From Patiria miniata (lineage: Eukaryota; Echinodermata; Asteroidea; Valvatida; Asterinidae): DNA of 64,000 nt. Positions 24,396-35,709 of the stretch are shown here, piece after piece; positions within the stretch are counted from its first letter, which is position 1; every line of letters starts with the position of its first letter. Position numbers and translations under genes: made by a program. The notes beneath the pieces are model-generated. The model did no database searches, was not told where the DNA came from, and worked only from the letters and a program-made list of their open reading frames with translations. The stretch is taken from assembly GCF_015706575.1 (NCBI RefSeq), contig NW_024037064.1, forward strand, positions 8,099,606-8,163,605. The letters are read 5' to 3'.

Positions 24396-25425
24396 ACGTA
24401 GGGGAGATGGGGGTAAGTTGAAACGCGGAGTAAGTTAAAACATTGAGATTTTCTCCCATGGCATATGATCAATTTCATGAAAGAGTACCATCCAGGGGTA
24501 ATATCAATTAACCACGTTACCTACAGGACTGCTGCCAAAATGGTGTTAAAATGGGAAGGGAGTCTTCTTTTTTGACTGTCCGAGTAACAATTTCATCATT
24601 TAGAAATTGTGTATTATCTTACTGATGTACACAGAATAATGTGACAAGTTTTTGAGTATTTTTGACTGGTCATGTTGTCATAAACTAATACACCCAACTT
24701 CATGTTGATTGATTTTCAGTCAAAAGAAAGTGCAAATACACTCTGTGAGTGTAGGAGGCACTTAAACAAATGATGCAACATCTTGACCATGGCTACACAT
24801 TTCTTAGCCCCAAGTATTTTTGAATGCTCCCTACATTTAGGTTGTGAAATTTATTTGTACATTCCGAGTATACAACTTTCTGCGCTTTTAAACTTCATTA
24901 GGGCTAACCCAAATGATAACACAGTTTTTATGTTCACATTGGAATTTTTTAAAACCACATATACTATAATAAGATGGAATTGTTTTTTTGTGCGTCGGGG
25001 TGATATAAATCAAATTATGTTTAGCTCGGTGGTCGAGTGGTAAGACATCTGCACTAGAAAGCAGGAGGTCGTGGGTTCGAGTCCCACCTTAGTGATTTTT
25101 CCAACTTTCACTCGGGAAGTAACACACGAAGTATACAGTGTTTAAACGTCGGTGAAGGGCAAAAACTAATTTGACACATATACTATGTTTCAACCAACCC
25201 CATACCATGTTCCCTCTTACCTGTAAGTGGGGTAAGTTGGAACACCTGAGATGCTTGTGTTCAAGGTGGATTATATAAGTGACCATCAACAAGCCCAATA
25301 GGCTGTATTTGTAACGTGCATATATACACATAAACACGTATAGTTATTGCTTCTTGAATTAAATTTTTTCTTGTGTTATAGCCTTTTTTTCAAAAAATTG
25401 TTGAAAACCCCCGCCTCCCCTAGAT
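24396..25425. repeat. Possible element with TAGGGGAG ends
   Basis: The left CTACGTAGGGGAGATGGGGG and the right end, in reverse, ATCTAGGGGAGGCGGGGG are similar. GGGGTAAGTTGAAAC-type motifs occur at 24410 and 25230. The tRNA-like SINE at 25022 sits inside. Boundaries are uncertain. Confidence 0.35.
25022..25160 (+). mobile_element. tRNA-like SINE head
   Basis: GCTCGGTGGTCGAGTGGTAA (A box) and GTCGTGGGTTCGAGTCCCAC (B box and T arm) are present, but the anticodon arm folds with an 8-nt loop and the acceptor stem does not close. I read it as a SINE or tRNA pseudogene, not a functional tRNA. Confidence 0.5.
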
Positions 25426-26899
25426 GTTTTCAGTTTGTAGTCTATTTTAAACCATACAGAAATCGTTATACTTTTATCAACATGTAATGTTTAACTGAAG
25501 TCCATAAAAAAAAATTGAAGAATTTGATGTAACGTCACACTGTTTTATACTTCCAATCTGAACGCAATACTATTGAAATACCATGCAATGGAAATATCAC
25601 AGCTGGATATTTATGTGGCATATTCTTCCACTAATAAGTAGGTGTTTGCGTAGAAAATAGTCTATTACTATATTTAATTGCACTTTTCTAACAACAATCA
25701 GTACTTGGATTAATTTACTCCCATGTATTTTTTTAATGGCTTCGATTCTAAGAAGCAACATCAAATTTATGTTGAGGAGTATAAAATCATCAACAATTTT
25801 ACATACTTATTAATCTTACTACATATGCAATTGTACATCATTTCGCTACCTGCCCGGATTATTGATCTCTATGTATATACTGTAATTCCAGAAACAACAT
25901 GATACTCATTTGGTGTTACTTTTATTTGCGTTCTCATTTAACTAAGTTGGTAAATTCTCTATGAATTTGTTTTGGTAACAACAGACTCTATTGATTACTG
26001 GCATAAAACTGTTTGGATCATGATAGGGTATATCAAAACACTCCTGCTTGTCAATCGTATTGCAGAATGGTATTGCAGAATGGTATTTAATCAGATTTTG
26101 TTTTTGAAATGTTGCTTGCTAGTATCGAAAATTAAATGTAGTAGCTTTTGCCGCACATTCGTCTGAACTCTTTTGTTTTTATTTTAGATTCTTATTTGTG
26201 CACCTACTGTAAAGTGTTAGAATGGCTAGGGCCCTGAAACGAGGTTAATCACATTACGAAAGACAGGCGAAGATAAGTTCAACAAAGAAGATGTAATGCA
26301 TGTATTTTAACATCACAGATGAACTGTTGTATGCTTCAAAGAATGAAACCCTGACTATGGATAGCTTCATTTCTTTAAACTGACCTACATATCGATACAT
26401 AGTTATTACAGTCTCTGCATATGGCACAAAAAGATGGAGATGACTTAGACACTCTACAATACCGGCTGTGCGAACAAAAAAGATATCACGTGTTCACCCC
26501 ACATTTGTTGACCACCAACGGATGGACTTAGTGTTTACCGGTACGTGACTGCATTGTCTAAGAACACAAAGAGATACATCAGTGGCTTAAACTGCAAGTA
26601 TTCAGAGCTGCACACAAAATAAAAAAAAAACCACTGGATAGAAAGCATGTCTCAGGCCAAAACGAATCAAGAAATATTTAAAGCTAAAGACACATATCAA
26701 TAATCCTCTGTCATCTTAAAAGCTTGTCCTGTTTACAAAATATAAAATAAGCCCTACAGATTACAGATTTGGTGTTTATTTTGACAATACGGGACCTGAA
26801 CATCGATAAATAATGTGTCAGTTGGGTGGGATATTTCACGAGGCACATTTTGTATCGTGGCCCGGGTTCGACACTCATTGTCAAAGCTAAAATATATTT

Positions 26900-27300
26900 C
26901 AATATCCTTGTTTGAGTTTTGATATAAAGTGTAACCTGAACAACCAACCTCAGTTCTCAATTTTTATTTGTTAAATACAATGCATTATAAGAAGCCTTTT
27001 GAAGTCTATCCCTGACCGAAATACATGTTTTTCAGTTCCAAAGTCCATGTTATATATTCAAATAAGTGTGTTTTTGTCTTCATTTGTTTTCCACATTTAA
27101 TTTTGTGTGTATTCGTCTTTTTTTTTTTTTTTTTTTTACACATATAACCCCTTAGGGAAACCGACCTGGTGCATTATAATTTTTGTCGATTCGATAAAAC
27201 AAATTTGAATGATGGAGAGGGGTTTAAACCTGCGACCCGATTGCCGTTTTAGTAGTGTTATAACTGACTGAGCTATCCAGCCCTTTGTTGGCGGTTCTAC
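26900..27300 (-). mobile_element. tRNA-derived SINE family D, copy in block 1
   Basis: The - strand head reads TAGCTCAGTCAGTTATAACA and then GCAGGTTTAAACCCC. The body includes GGGAAACCGACCTGGTGCAT and a T run of about 18 at 27119-27136. Confidence 0.55.
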
Positions 27301-27484
27301 AAGTTTATAATCTTTAAAAAAAAAAAAATGTTTTCGCCTCTCGATTGGATTATTTTCAACCTTGTTTCTTATGCAACCTCCATGGTTCGGGGTCTGTTTT
27401 TAAGGTCCTTTCAAATAACACCTGGATTATTCAGAAACTTATTTCTAAAGCGATGCACAGAGTTTACAATTTCATTGCGGTCTG

Positions 27485-27950
27485 AACAAATTAAGTGACA
27501 AATCATTATTATGTTAATTAACATAAATACACGGCACATTTACATGTTTATCAGCATGGCTTAATCATATGTTAATTGACATTGCATAATAACATGTTAA
27601 TTGACATGGCATAATTACGTATTAGATAACATGCATAATTACATGTTAATTAACATGCATAATTACATGTTAACTCTAACCCTCAAAGGGCTCTTGGGAG
27701 GTTAAGGGTCAAATACTACAGAATACTACATGTGTTTATGCACACGTGTAAGGAAAGAGAGGCATACTACAGGTTACTACTCGGTACATGTAGTATATTT
27801 GTAGCTTTAAAAGCGGTTCAACATGGAACAATAACATGTTAATTAATATGACACGATAACATGCATATTGAAATTTCACAATGACATGTAAAACATGTCA
27901 AAATGTTATGTTGATTAACGTGCCATAATTACAGTAACACCCATGCAAGC
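27485..27950. repeat. Palindromic AT-rich minisatellite ATGTTAATTAACAT, block 1
   Basis: Several copies of a motif close to TAATTACATGTTAATTAACA follow one another. ATGTTAATTAACAT is itself a perfect palindrome, so the array can form cruciforms. Confidence 0.7.
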
Positions 27951-28355
27951 CAAAACAAAGAAATTCAGATGTATCTCAAATACAGTGAGCACGCCAAGAC
28001 CATAAGACTGGAACAAAATAACACCCGCCCTATCATAATATTTCATAAAAATGTAGTAATTATAAAAACGGGTTATTTTCAATTGCCGCAAAGATGCAAT
28101 AACTGGCGTTGTGACGTTCCCTCAATACTCTGCAAAGACTAGACTGCTGGGTCTAGTAGAGCTAGTACAGAATAATTTAATCTTAGGGTGTCTCGGCAGT
28201 GCAACACTTTCGATGCCAAGGGAGGCTTAAGCAAGTTTAGTTTACAATTGACAGTGAGCCAGTTAGTCAGATAGGGGGCTGAAGCCTGGCTCTCTGGGGC
28301 CCGCAAAAAGTACAGAAAACTTGAGCATGATGTCCACTTTAGGACCCCTTCGCTA

Positions 28356-28780
28356 AGCCCCATGAACGTGGCTCAAATATTCGACTTTCTCCGCATTGTG
28401 AGCCACACAGCAATCCATGCTAAATGTGGGGGAAAAGTTGATTTGGAGAAAAAGAGATTGGACATTTTTTTCCGCTGATTTTCACTGTGGGCGATTTTTT
28501 TCCCTTCTTTAATAATAGCCATGATAAATGTAATGTTGTTTTTGTAGGTGTTTAGTTAGCCAGTAATTTTCAAGCACAATTTACAGCGAAATTGTCGAAG
28601 AAGATTTTTCTCTGGCTCCAAGGTTATGTACTGATATATATTTTTTTTCATGGTCAGCAACCTGGTAAAAATGTCAAGCGAAAAAGCAGTACATTGCAGA
28701 TTTTAATTTCCTGCTAATCAACTTTTCCTCACATTAAGCAAAGGACCGAAGTCCAGTACTTGGGCAACATTCATGGGGCT
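28356..28780. mobile_element. Palindromic element family B, copy 1
   Basis: It begins AGCCCCATGAACGTGGC and ends ACATTCATGGGGCT; the inner arms GGGGGAAAAGTTGATTTGG and CTAATCAACTTTTCCTCAC also pair. The interior is non-coding. It lies within the large block repeated at 57.8 kb, where a second copy sits at the equivalent place. Confidence 0.65.
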
Positions 28781-29175
28781 ACTCTTTCCTATGCGATTTT
28801 GAATTATTTGACTCACTGGCAATGTCAAAAACAAATGGTAATCTCATAGGAAATTGTCAGTGTGTTTGTTATATTACATGGTAATTGAGCAGAAAGACAA
28901 TGACCCCACCCCCCCCCCAAAAAAAAGATGACTAACTCAATCGTGGGCTGCAAAATGAATGGATGCACAACGAGGCATTATTTCGCAGAGCGCCATCAGG
29001 AAAGCTAAGTACGAAAACCTATGTTTTCCACCAAAAATACTGTAAAGAAATAACAAAACTATCAGGTATGGAATTGCCAGGAGTTTACTATAAGTTAGAG
29101 AAGTGTAACAACTACATAAATAAAGGGGTCCCGAAGCACAGCAAAACGTAATCTTGCAAATCGTAAAACTCACCG

Positions 29176-29365
29176 TTGAGTACTTGCAGTCCAGCAGATA
29201 CCGCTGCGCTAGTCCCGTCGAACAACCACCCGCGTATTCACATAGCAAAAGGCGGATACTCTTCAAAATAACGTTCTTAAATGTGTCCCTTGATTCCTAG
29301 AATGTCCTTCGATATGCAGAACCCAAGTCACTTCAAGGTTCCAATCATATTTGCACTTCAAACTT
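29176..29365 (-). pseudogene. Decayed copy of the - strand candidate exon
   Basis: It corresponds to 61698-61884 in the other block, with the same ATGATTGGAACCTT start and an AACG/GTGAGT donor, but there are in-frame stops early on. An AAATGGCGC motif is present upstream here as well. Confidence 0.3.
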
Positions 29366-29815
29366 CAACCTTATTGATGCACGCGCCGCGAAAAATGGCG
29401 CCCATCACATCACAACACATGTGTGCATGTCCGTATCCCACACAACAATGAAAGTTATGTGTGAACTTTTGACAGCTGGCTCGCGCGCGCTTAATTAGCA
29501 TAACAATCAACAGGTTAGTATGGTGGGCCAAACAGACAAAATAGTCTTCTTCGTGTAGCTGTGTTTAATATTGTGTGGACAATCAGTTGACTCAAAATTT
29601 AATCCTCGTGGCTCTTATGGGCCGCTAAAGGGTTTTCACCTCTGTCGATGTCAAGGACAACGCTGTTTGGTGAAAGACAGGTCAATTCAGTTCATTAAAA
29701 TAATACTATTCCTATAAACTGTGCAGAGGACCGCTCACTGTTTTCATTCTTCAACAGAGAACTTATACCCTGGGTAAGGCAACAATCTTAGAAAAGTGGC
29801 ATCTCGGCACAACTG

Positions 29816-30420
29816 TGGTTACAACATACCTTATGCATAGCGGTTTTAGGGCAATTTCTGGGGTTTTTTTTACTTCAGAAATAATGAATTCACAAAATGT
29901 TTCCCTCACGCATATTCAAGCAATAACAAAGACAATGCCCTCGAAGATGGCAGCTAACTGCCTCAACCAATGCATATACATTTGTGCGCATGATTCATGC
30001 GCAGGACGAAGACTTGACCCGTGTTATTGTTTTAAACAAATTCTATCTAATGAGAGCTCAAAGAAAATAGGTCATACTTGCAGAAGAAATTAGCTCTTCC
30101 CAGGCCCACCGCGCGCCCTGTTGAATGCCGGTGGGTACATCGATACGCTTGACCTACTTACTTTTAGGCCCATTTGTCGTTGGCCGTGATGCAACGGTTT
30201 TCTCTGATGTGTGTTCGAAATATAGCATTTCCGCCTCTAGGAAGCGCCATTTTGTTGCGTATGTGTGGAACTTGTCTGAGCTTTTCGATGAGTGAGGACA
30301 GCATCTCTCGGTCGGTAAGTTAACAGATGCCATTCGAAAAATCAATACATTCGGTTTCTCTGAAAGTGACTTATTGCGGGTGTGAGAAGTAGACAAAATT
30401 TGACAAAAATTACGAATTCA
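29816..30420 (+). repeat. Repeat C, copy 1 (interrupted)
   Basis: It matches 34140-34560, with shared CTGCCTCAACCAATGCA, TTGGCCGTGA and GAGTGAGGACA landmarks and a GTAAGT donor-like site. Its continuation lies beyond an insertion, at 32880-33420, which matches 34610-35070. The intervening 2.4 kb holds the foldback and MITE elements. Confidence 0.65.
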
Positions 30421-30575
30421 ATTTTTTTTTCTCCAAATTAATAGATATCATAAAATGATGACATAACAGAAAAGAATAATTAGCTATAATACAACAACAG
30501 TGATAATTTAAAGACACTGCAGAGGGGCCTATTAAGAAGCAGGACTGCTTTTTAAGCATGGCCCTAGACAGGCAT

Positions 30576-31937
30576 GCTCATTGAGCCCAGTCCAAGAAAA
30601 AGAAAGTAACTTATAATGAACAAAATTGAATGGTCAGTCACACTAGTCAGGTGGCTTAGATCTAATTTTCGTCAAGATCGTGACCGACTGGTCCAAAGCA
30701 CCAAACTTGGCAGATATATTCTTATAGACCTAGAGAAGATATTTAGAAGGGGTGACACCTGAAATTCTTTTGGGAGGGGTGCCTAATTTGCATAAATCGT
30801 TAATCCCTGTCGTGTTATATATTTATTCCCATATTTGGGTATATTTCTATTTTTTTTATTTTTTTGAAAAGTGTATTTTGGGGATTTTACTTACATATCT
30901 TTACTTAAATAACATTTTCCAAAGCATATAAGTGACTGAATAATAATGAGGACATAGTAACGATCCAAAATGGCTACTATTATGCCCTAAAATTGCGCGC
31001 ATTTACCTTGTCTCCAGATATCATCAATTAGTCTTGCCAAACATTAGCATTGAAGAACTTCAAATTCACCAAGTAGCTTACTGGTACAGCTACCCTATTA
31101 AAACCTTATGCAAAATCATGTGAACAATGATAACATTGTGATATTAAGCCCAGAAAACAAAAACTGGGAAAAACGAGGTGTCCATAAATTAGGCTAACAA
31201 GTAGGTGAAGGATTGCCTAACATGGAACACTGGAACAAGTTCAAGAAAATTCCCCTAATTATTGTTGAGAAAACGTTTTGGCGTAGACAAAATTATTTTA
31301 AACAACAATAATCTCGTATTTAGGGGGATTTTGTTGAACTTGTTTAAGTCCCCACGTTACCCTTCCCGTACTAGCCCAATTTACGGACACCACATTTTCT
31401 CCCCTTTTTTGGTCTTTTGGGCTAAACATCAAGATGTTATCTATTTTCACTTGATTTCCCACTTATTTTTGTTAGGGTAACTATGCCAGTAAGTAACTTT
31501 GTTAATTTGAAGCTCATCAATACCCACGTTTGGCGAGACTAGTTGATGATATCTGAGGGAAAGGTAAATGCGCGTAACTTTAGGGTAAAATAGTAGCAAT
31601 TTTGGTTCTTTTCTATGTCCTCCTAATTATTCAGTCACTTATATGTTTTACAAAATGTTATTGCAGTAAGAATATGCAAGTAGAATCACCAAAATACACT
31701 TTTCAAAAGAATAAAAAAATAAAATTTTACCCAAATATGGGAATAAATATATTACACGGCAGGGATTAACGATTTATGCAAATTAGGCACCCTTCCCAAA
31801 AGAATTTCAGGTGTCACCCCTTCTAAATATCTTCTCTAGGGCTATACGAATCTTTCTGCCAAGTTTGGTGCTTTGGACCAGTCGGTCACGATTCCGACCA
31901 TATGCCACCTGACTACACGAGGAAGGGCTCAATGAGC
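30576..31937. mobile_element. 1.27-kb foldback palindrome
   Basis: Long inverted arms run from 30644 inward and from 31916 inward, meeting near 31280. The pairs are easily seen: TAGTCAGGTGGC with GCCACCTGACTAC, GACCGACTGGTCCAAAGCAC with GTGCTTTGGACCAGTCGGTC, and AGAAGGGGTGACACCTGAAA with TTTCAGGTGTCACCCCTTCT. A short outer pair (GCTCATTGAGCCC and GGGCTCAATGAGC) extends it to 30576-31937. Each arm is about 640 bp with almost no spacer. No protein is encoded. It interrupts a repeat unit that is continuous at 34140-35070. Confidence 0.85.
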
Positions 31938-32483
31938 AAGAAACATACCTAAACACAATACACATTCAGACACAAACACAGACAAACAAACAATACAGAT
32001 CATTTACACTACTCAAATAGCAAGGAGCAATACGATAAGGGTATTCTACATGTAAGTACTGGCATGAATCAATAATAGGTTTGAATTAAGATTAATTTAA
32101 ATAGGCGTTTAAAAGCGGAAAGATTAGTAAAAGCTTGAAGTTGTTAAGAGAACGAATTCCACAGCTCAGGTCCCTTGTATTTAACATTTTTTGAGCAAGA
32201 GAGGTACGACTAAATGGAATATAGAAAAAACAGAAGCTTGGCGAGTCCAATGAGAATGAATTTCACTTTTCGGGCTAAATACACTACTAATGGAAAACAG
32301 AAAAGTATTGCGAGAAGATTGATACATTAAAGACTCAAGCTGAACGTAATACATATAATTAAGTTTATGTTTTTATGAAAAGGGGATCTGCGTGTTCATA
32401 GAAGTCGACAGTTCATTATACGCAAGGCTCTTTTGGGACACATGTCAAAAGTTGCTGTTGTTGATATGAAATAGGCTTCCTTA

Positions 32484-32863
32484 GGCCAAAAAAAAAATAA
32501 GTCGGTCTCTGGTCAGCGCGCGCGTCGATTTTAAGCATGCGCGTCGATCTTTTTTTTTCCAAAATGTTCCGCGGTAGCTCCAACAGCGCCCTCTATTTCC
32601 GCACCTCCTCAATTTTTTTTACCAAAGAACACCAAGGAATGGGAAATTGCACCAAGGCAAATGATCAAAAGCATCAAGGCAAATTATGGAGGACACCAAT
32701 GTACATGAGGACACCAAAAAAGCAAAATAGTACCCCACCTTGTCTGTACAATCCAAACTTGAAGAAAAAAAAAAAAAAGCAAAAAAAAAAAAAAAGCCGC
32801 GTGGCCGCGTCAATTTCGTGACCTTGGTCTGACCAGAGACCGAATATAATTTTTTTTTTGGCC
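32484..32863. mobile_element. 380-bp MITE with TTA target duplication (PIF/Harbinger-like)
   Basis: The ends are GGCCAAAAAAAAAATAAGTC and, in reverse, GGCCAAAAAAAAATTATATT, both followed inward by CGGTCTCTGGTCAG. TTA flanks both sides (32481-32483 and 32864-32866), the 3-bp target duplication typical of PIF/Harbinger elements. The interior holds GC-rich CGCGCGTCGAT repeats and poly-A runs. No transposase is encoded. Confidence 0.8.
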
Positions 32864-34139
32864 TTACCTTGTCAAAAATTTAGCAATACTCAATGCTAAC
32901 AAAATATTTCATAGAAAAGTTCGTAAGGTATAACCTAATCTCCTTCACTCACAAACTGAGCTTGTGTTGATCAATGGCGTTAAGTTAAAATAAATAAATA
33001 GTTAAATTGTATAGATAACGAAAAACACGTTTTCACATTATATTATATATGGGGTGAATTCGGATTTGGATAAAATGGTCGAGGTAGATGCCGGAGCCGG
33101 GGCGGGGGGTATTTGCTGGCATTTGCTTTTATTCTGTGCACGGATTTTCCTGTTTGTACTACTATGTTATAACATATATACGATACCGTACAAGTTTACA
33201 AGATACCGTAGCATGACATGAACCTCAAACATAAGGGTTTACGTTCCCTGGACATGAACTCCATTTTGACAGCCATCATTTCTCCTATAAACATTATACT
33301 TTATAATGTGGAGGTTGTTCCTATTAAACCAATAAAAGGATAAACTAGCGGGTTTACTTCTGATTGATCTGGAAGGATTACTGTGCATAATTAGGTTGGA
33401 AAAAGCGTGACCCCTAATGCAGTCTTCTTAAGAGATTTTCTCTATTTTCTAGAAAGTTAATTAAGCCCGGAAGCATTGTAGATTGCAGCAAATAGTCTCG
33501 GACAACATATTGGTAAAAAAACCTAGAAGCAAACTTTTCCTCACGAATTATTCGAACAGAAAGCCACTGCAAAGACTGTTTCCTGAATAGATATGTCAGA
33601 GCACCCTTAGTGTTACAGAGGAAAATCATTTTTTTTAATGAAAAAAAGTGCCATTTTTAACAAAATTATGACAAAAGGGTCGTAAAGTAAGCAGTGGTTG
33701 TGTCGTTAATCTTGCCTTATTTTGTGTGGAGGAAAAGGGAGTTATGTTTAGGAGGATGGAGGTTTGTTGTGGAGGAGAGGAGGGAAAGAAGAAGGATGAC
33801 GAATTTGTCATTTGAGAAGAGAGCTCTGTTGAGGAGGAGTATGAAGTTTGGTGGTGGAGAAGGAAGAGGGAGTAATGAATGACAATTAATGCAACATGTG
33901 AATTTCGCAAATGAAATTTGTCTCAACCAATCTCCAATTTAATAAAGAACACCCTAAAATATATTGGTTTGAGTGTTTTGCATCTTTGGGTGGCTACGGT
34001 TAGAAAACACTTTGCTATCTGAGCAACCCCGTGTACAATGCCTACCGGTATATAAGCGGGCTGCGCGAGGATTCTAAAAGCTCGTCATACCGCCAAAACA
34101 GGGCGCTGGGAAGGGATAAACTCTTTCACAAAATGTTTT

Positions 34140-35070
34140 GAGGAAAGCACATGCGCGCAAAGCATTGTGGGAGCTACTGCCTCAACCAATGCACGTACAT
34201 TCTGTGTCATGCGCAGGCGGAACATTTGACCCATGTTTTTTTTTCAAACAATTTCTATCAAATATGTAGGCACTTCCCAGCGCGTGCCCTGTGTGACGGA
34301 GGGTACGAGCGAAATAAAATCGTCACACTTGAATTACTTACTTCCATGCTCTTTTGTCATTGGCCGTGACGCAGTGGTTTTTCCACACTGTGTGTTTCGA
34401 AATATTAACATTTCCGCCATTTTGTTGTGTATGTGTGGAACTTGTATGAGCTCTTCGTTGAGTGAGGACAACATCTTTCAGTCGGTAAGTTGCAGTTGCA
34501 ATACAGATCATTACAATTGGTTTATCTGGAAGTGAATGCATTATTAGTGCGGGTGTGTGAAGGAGACAAAAGTTTGACAATATGTATTTCTTTGACAGAA
34601 AAGTAGGCTCACATTTCTTGCACTAAACACCGAGCAGTGTGTCGATCAATGGTGTGAATGTAATTTCAATGATAAACCATTTAAATTGTGCAGATGAGGA
34701 AAAAAACAGGTTTTCATATAATTGTTTGGATTAAAGAAAGGAGTTAGATGCCGCAGCGGACCGGAGGGGGATATTGAGGCATTTTTTTTTTTTTTCTGCA
34801 TGGATTTTGTTATTTGTGCAGCCGGGGAAAAAAAATCCCGTCGTAGATGCAACACTGTTACAACATATAGGTTTATCATAATATGATGTCGTGCACTTCC
34901 AACATGAGGTTTAAATGTCCCCTTTACATGTACAGTACATGACGTCTATTTTCACAGCTATTACTTTTTATATATCAATAATTGTACTTTTTTATGTAGA
35001 TGTTGCTCCTGTTAAAAAATAAAATGGATAAACTTGCAGGTTCACGTCTGATCGATCAGTAAGGATGAAA
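34140..35070 (+). repeat. Repeat C, copy 2 (uninterrupted)
   Basis: Continuous copy of the unit that is split at 29816-30420 plus 32880-33420. GTAGATGCCG and ACGTTCC/ATGTCCCC-type segments match in order. It ends close to a SINE and the first RTK exon. Confidence 0.65.
34446..34484 (+). CDS. Candidate first coding exon MSSSLSEDNIFQS with splice donor, unknown family
   Basis: ATG opens 13 codons ending at TCG/GTAAGT, just after a TTTCCGCCATTTTGTTG segment that resembles a CCAT-type initiator/YY1 promoter. A paralogous segment at 30288-30314 keeps the donor and a shorter frame (MSEDSISRS). No partner exon was identified. The conserved donor is the main support; both lie in the repeated unit 29816-30420/34140-34560. 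Confidence 0.3.
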
Positions 35071-35229
35071 GTGCATGATTAAGTTAGAAATACCGCCCGG
35101 TTATACAGTATTATATAGTATTCAAAATGTTTCGTGTGTAGGAAAGTTGTGTGGAGGAGGAAGAAGTTGTGTCGAGGAGAGTCGGGTGAACTTCCTTCTG
35201 TACATCAAGCTAGTATATTTTAATATCCA

Positions 35230-35600
35230 TTTTTGGATTCTAATGTAAAGTGTGATATGAACAACCAACCTCGATTTTTAACATGTTTTAAATACATTAA
35301 AAAGCCTTTCAACATTCATGTACGATCTTCCGTACATTTTTATTATTTCCAAAGTCAATGATATTTTCAACTAACTGTGGATTTGATTTATTTCCTGTTT
35401 TCACACTTTTAATTTGTTAAAATTGTCTATATGTTTTATCAAAATAAACCTTAAAGGGAAACCGAACTGGTTCATTATACTATTTTTTTTTTCAATTTGA
35501 AAAAGCATTGGCAGATGGAGAGGGGATTGAACCTGCCACCCGATTGCTCTTCCAGTACTCCAACAGCTGAGCTATCTAGCCCTTTGTCGGCGGTTCCCCA
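35230..35600 (-). mobile_element. tRNA-derived SINE family D (copy next to RTK exon 1)
   Basis: The - strand reads GGGCTAGATAGCTCAGCTG (A box) and later GCAGGTTCAATCCCC (B box), a degraded tRNA head. Its body runs leftwards to about 35230. Related copies occur at 26900-27300 and 59050-59440, each with the same head and the AAAGGGAAACCGA.CTGG.T motif. Confidence 0.6.
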
Positions 35601-35654
35601 AGTTTTTAGTCTTAACGTCTCTGGGCCACTGCAATAAAAAAAAAACATTGGACG

Positions 35655-35709
35655 ATGGCATCTCTTAACTTCATGATCACTGTGGTATGGCTGGCTTTTT
35701 CTTTACGAG
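35655..35709 (+). CDS. RTK exon 1: start codon and signal peptide
   Basis: ATG at 35655 opens an 18-codon exon ([18 protein letters not shown]) with a hydrophobic core typical of a secretory signal peptide. The donor is GTAGGA and the exon ends in phase 1, matching the CUB exon at 37487. This start was chosen because it supplies the signal peptide that the extracellular domains require. The exon lies only about 50 bp after a tRNA-derived repeat, so the core promoter and any 5' untranslated region must be very short, lie inside the repeat, or come from an upstream exon not recognised here. Confidence 0.8.

Larger units (their letters stand above)
25850..29960 (+). repeat. Large repeated block, copy 1
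   Basis: It is collinear and in the same orientation with 57840-62570. Matching landmarks include TGTATGCTTCAAAGA (26330/58637), the tRNA-like segment at 27220/59347, the ATGTTAATTAACAT array at 27500/59600, palindromic element B (28356/60372), and GTCCCGTCGAACAACCA (29212/61736). The copies are clearly diverged and differ by insertions; block 2 has an extra palindrome at 60989. Confidence 0.75.

Noticed and set aside
25022-25093. A functional tRNA gene
   Set aside because: The A and B boxes are good, but the anticodon arm has an 8-nt loop and the acceptor ends do not pair; similar heads occur in SINEs elsewhere in the window.
33690-33910. Coding frames in the purine-rich GGAGGA stretch
   Set aside because: Low-complexity GGA/GAA repeats give open frames on both strands; a similar stretch occurs at 35130.
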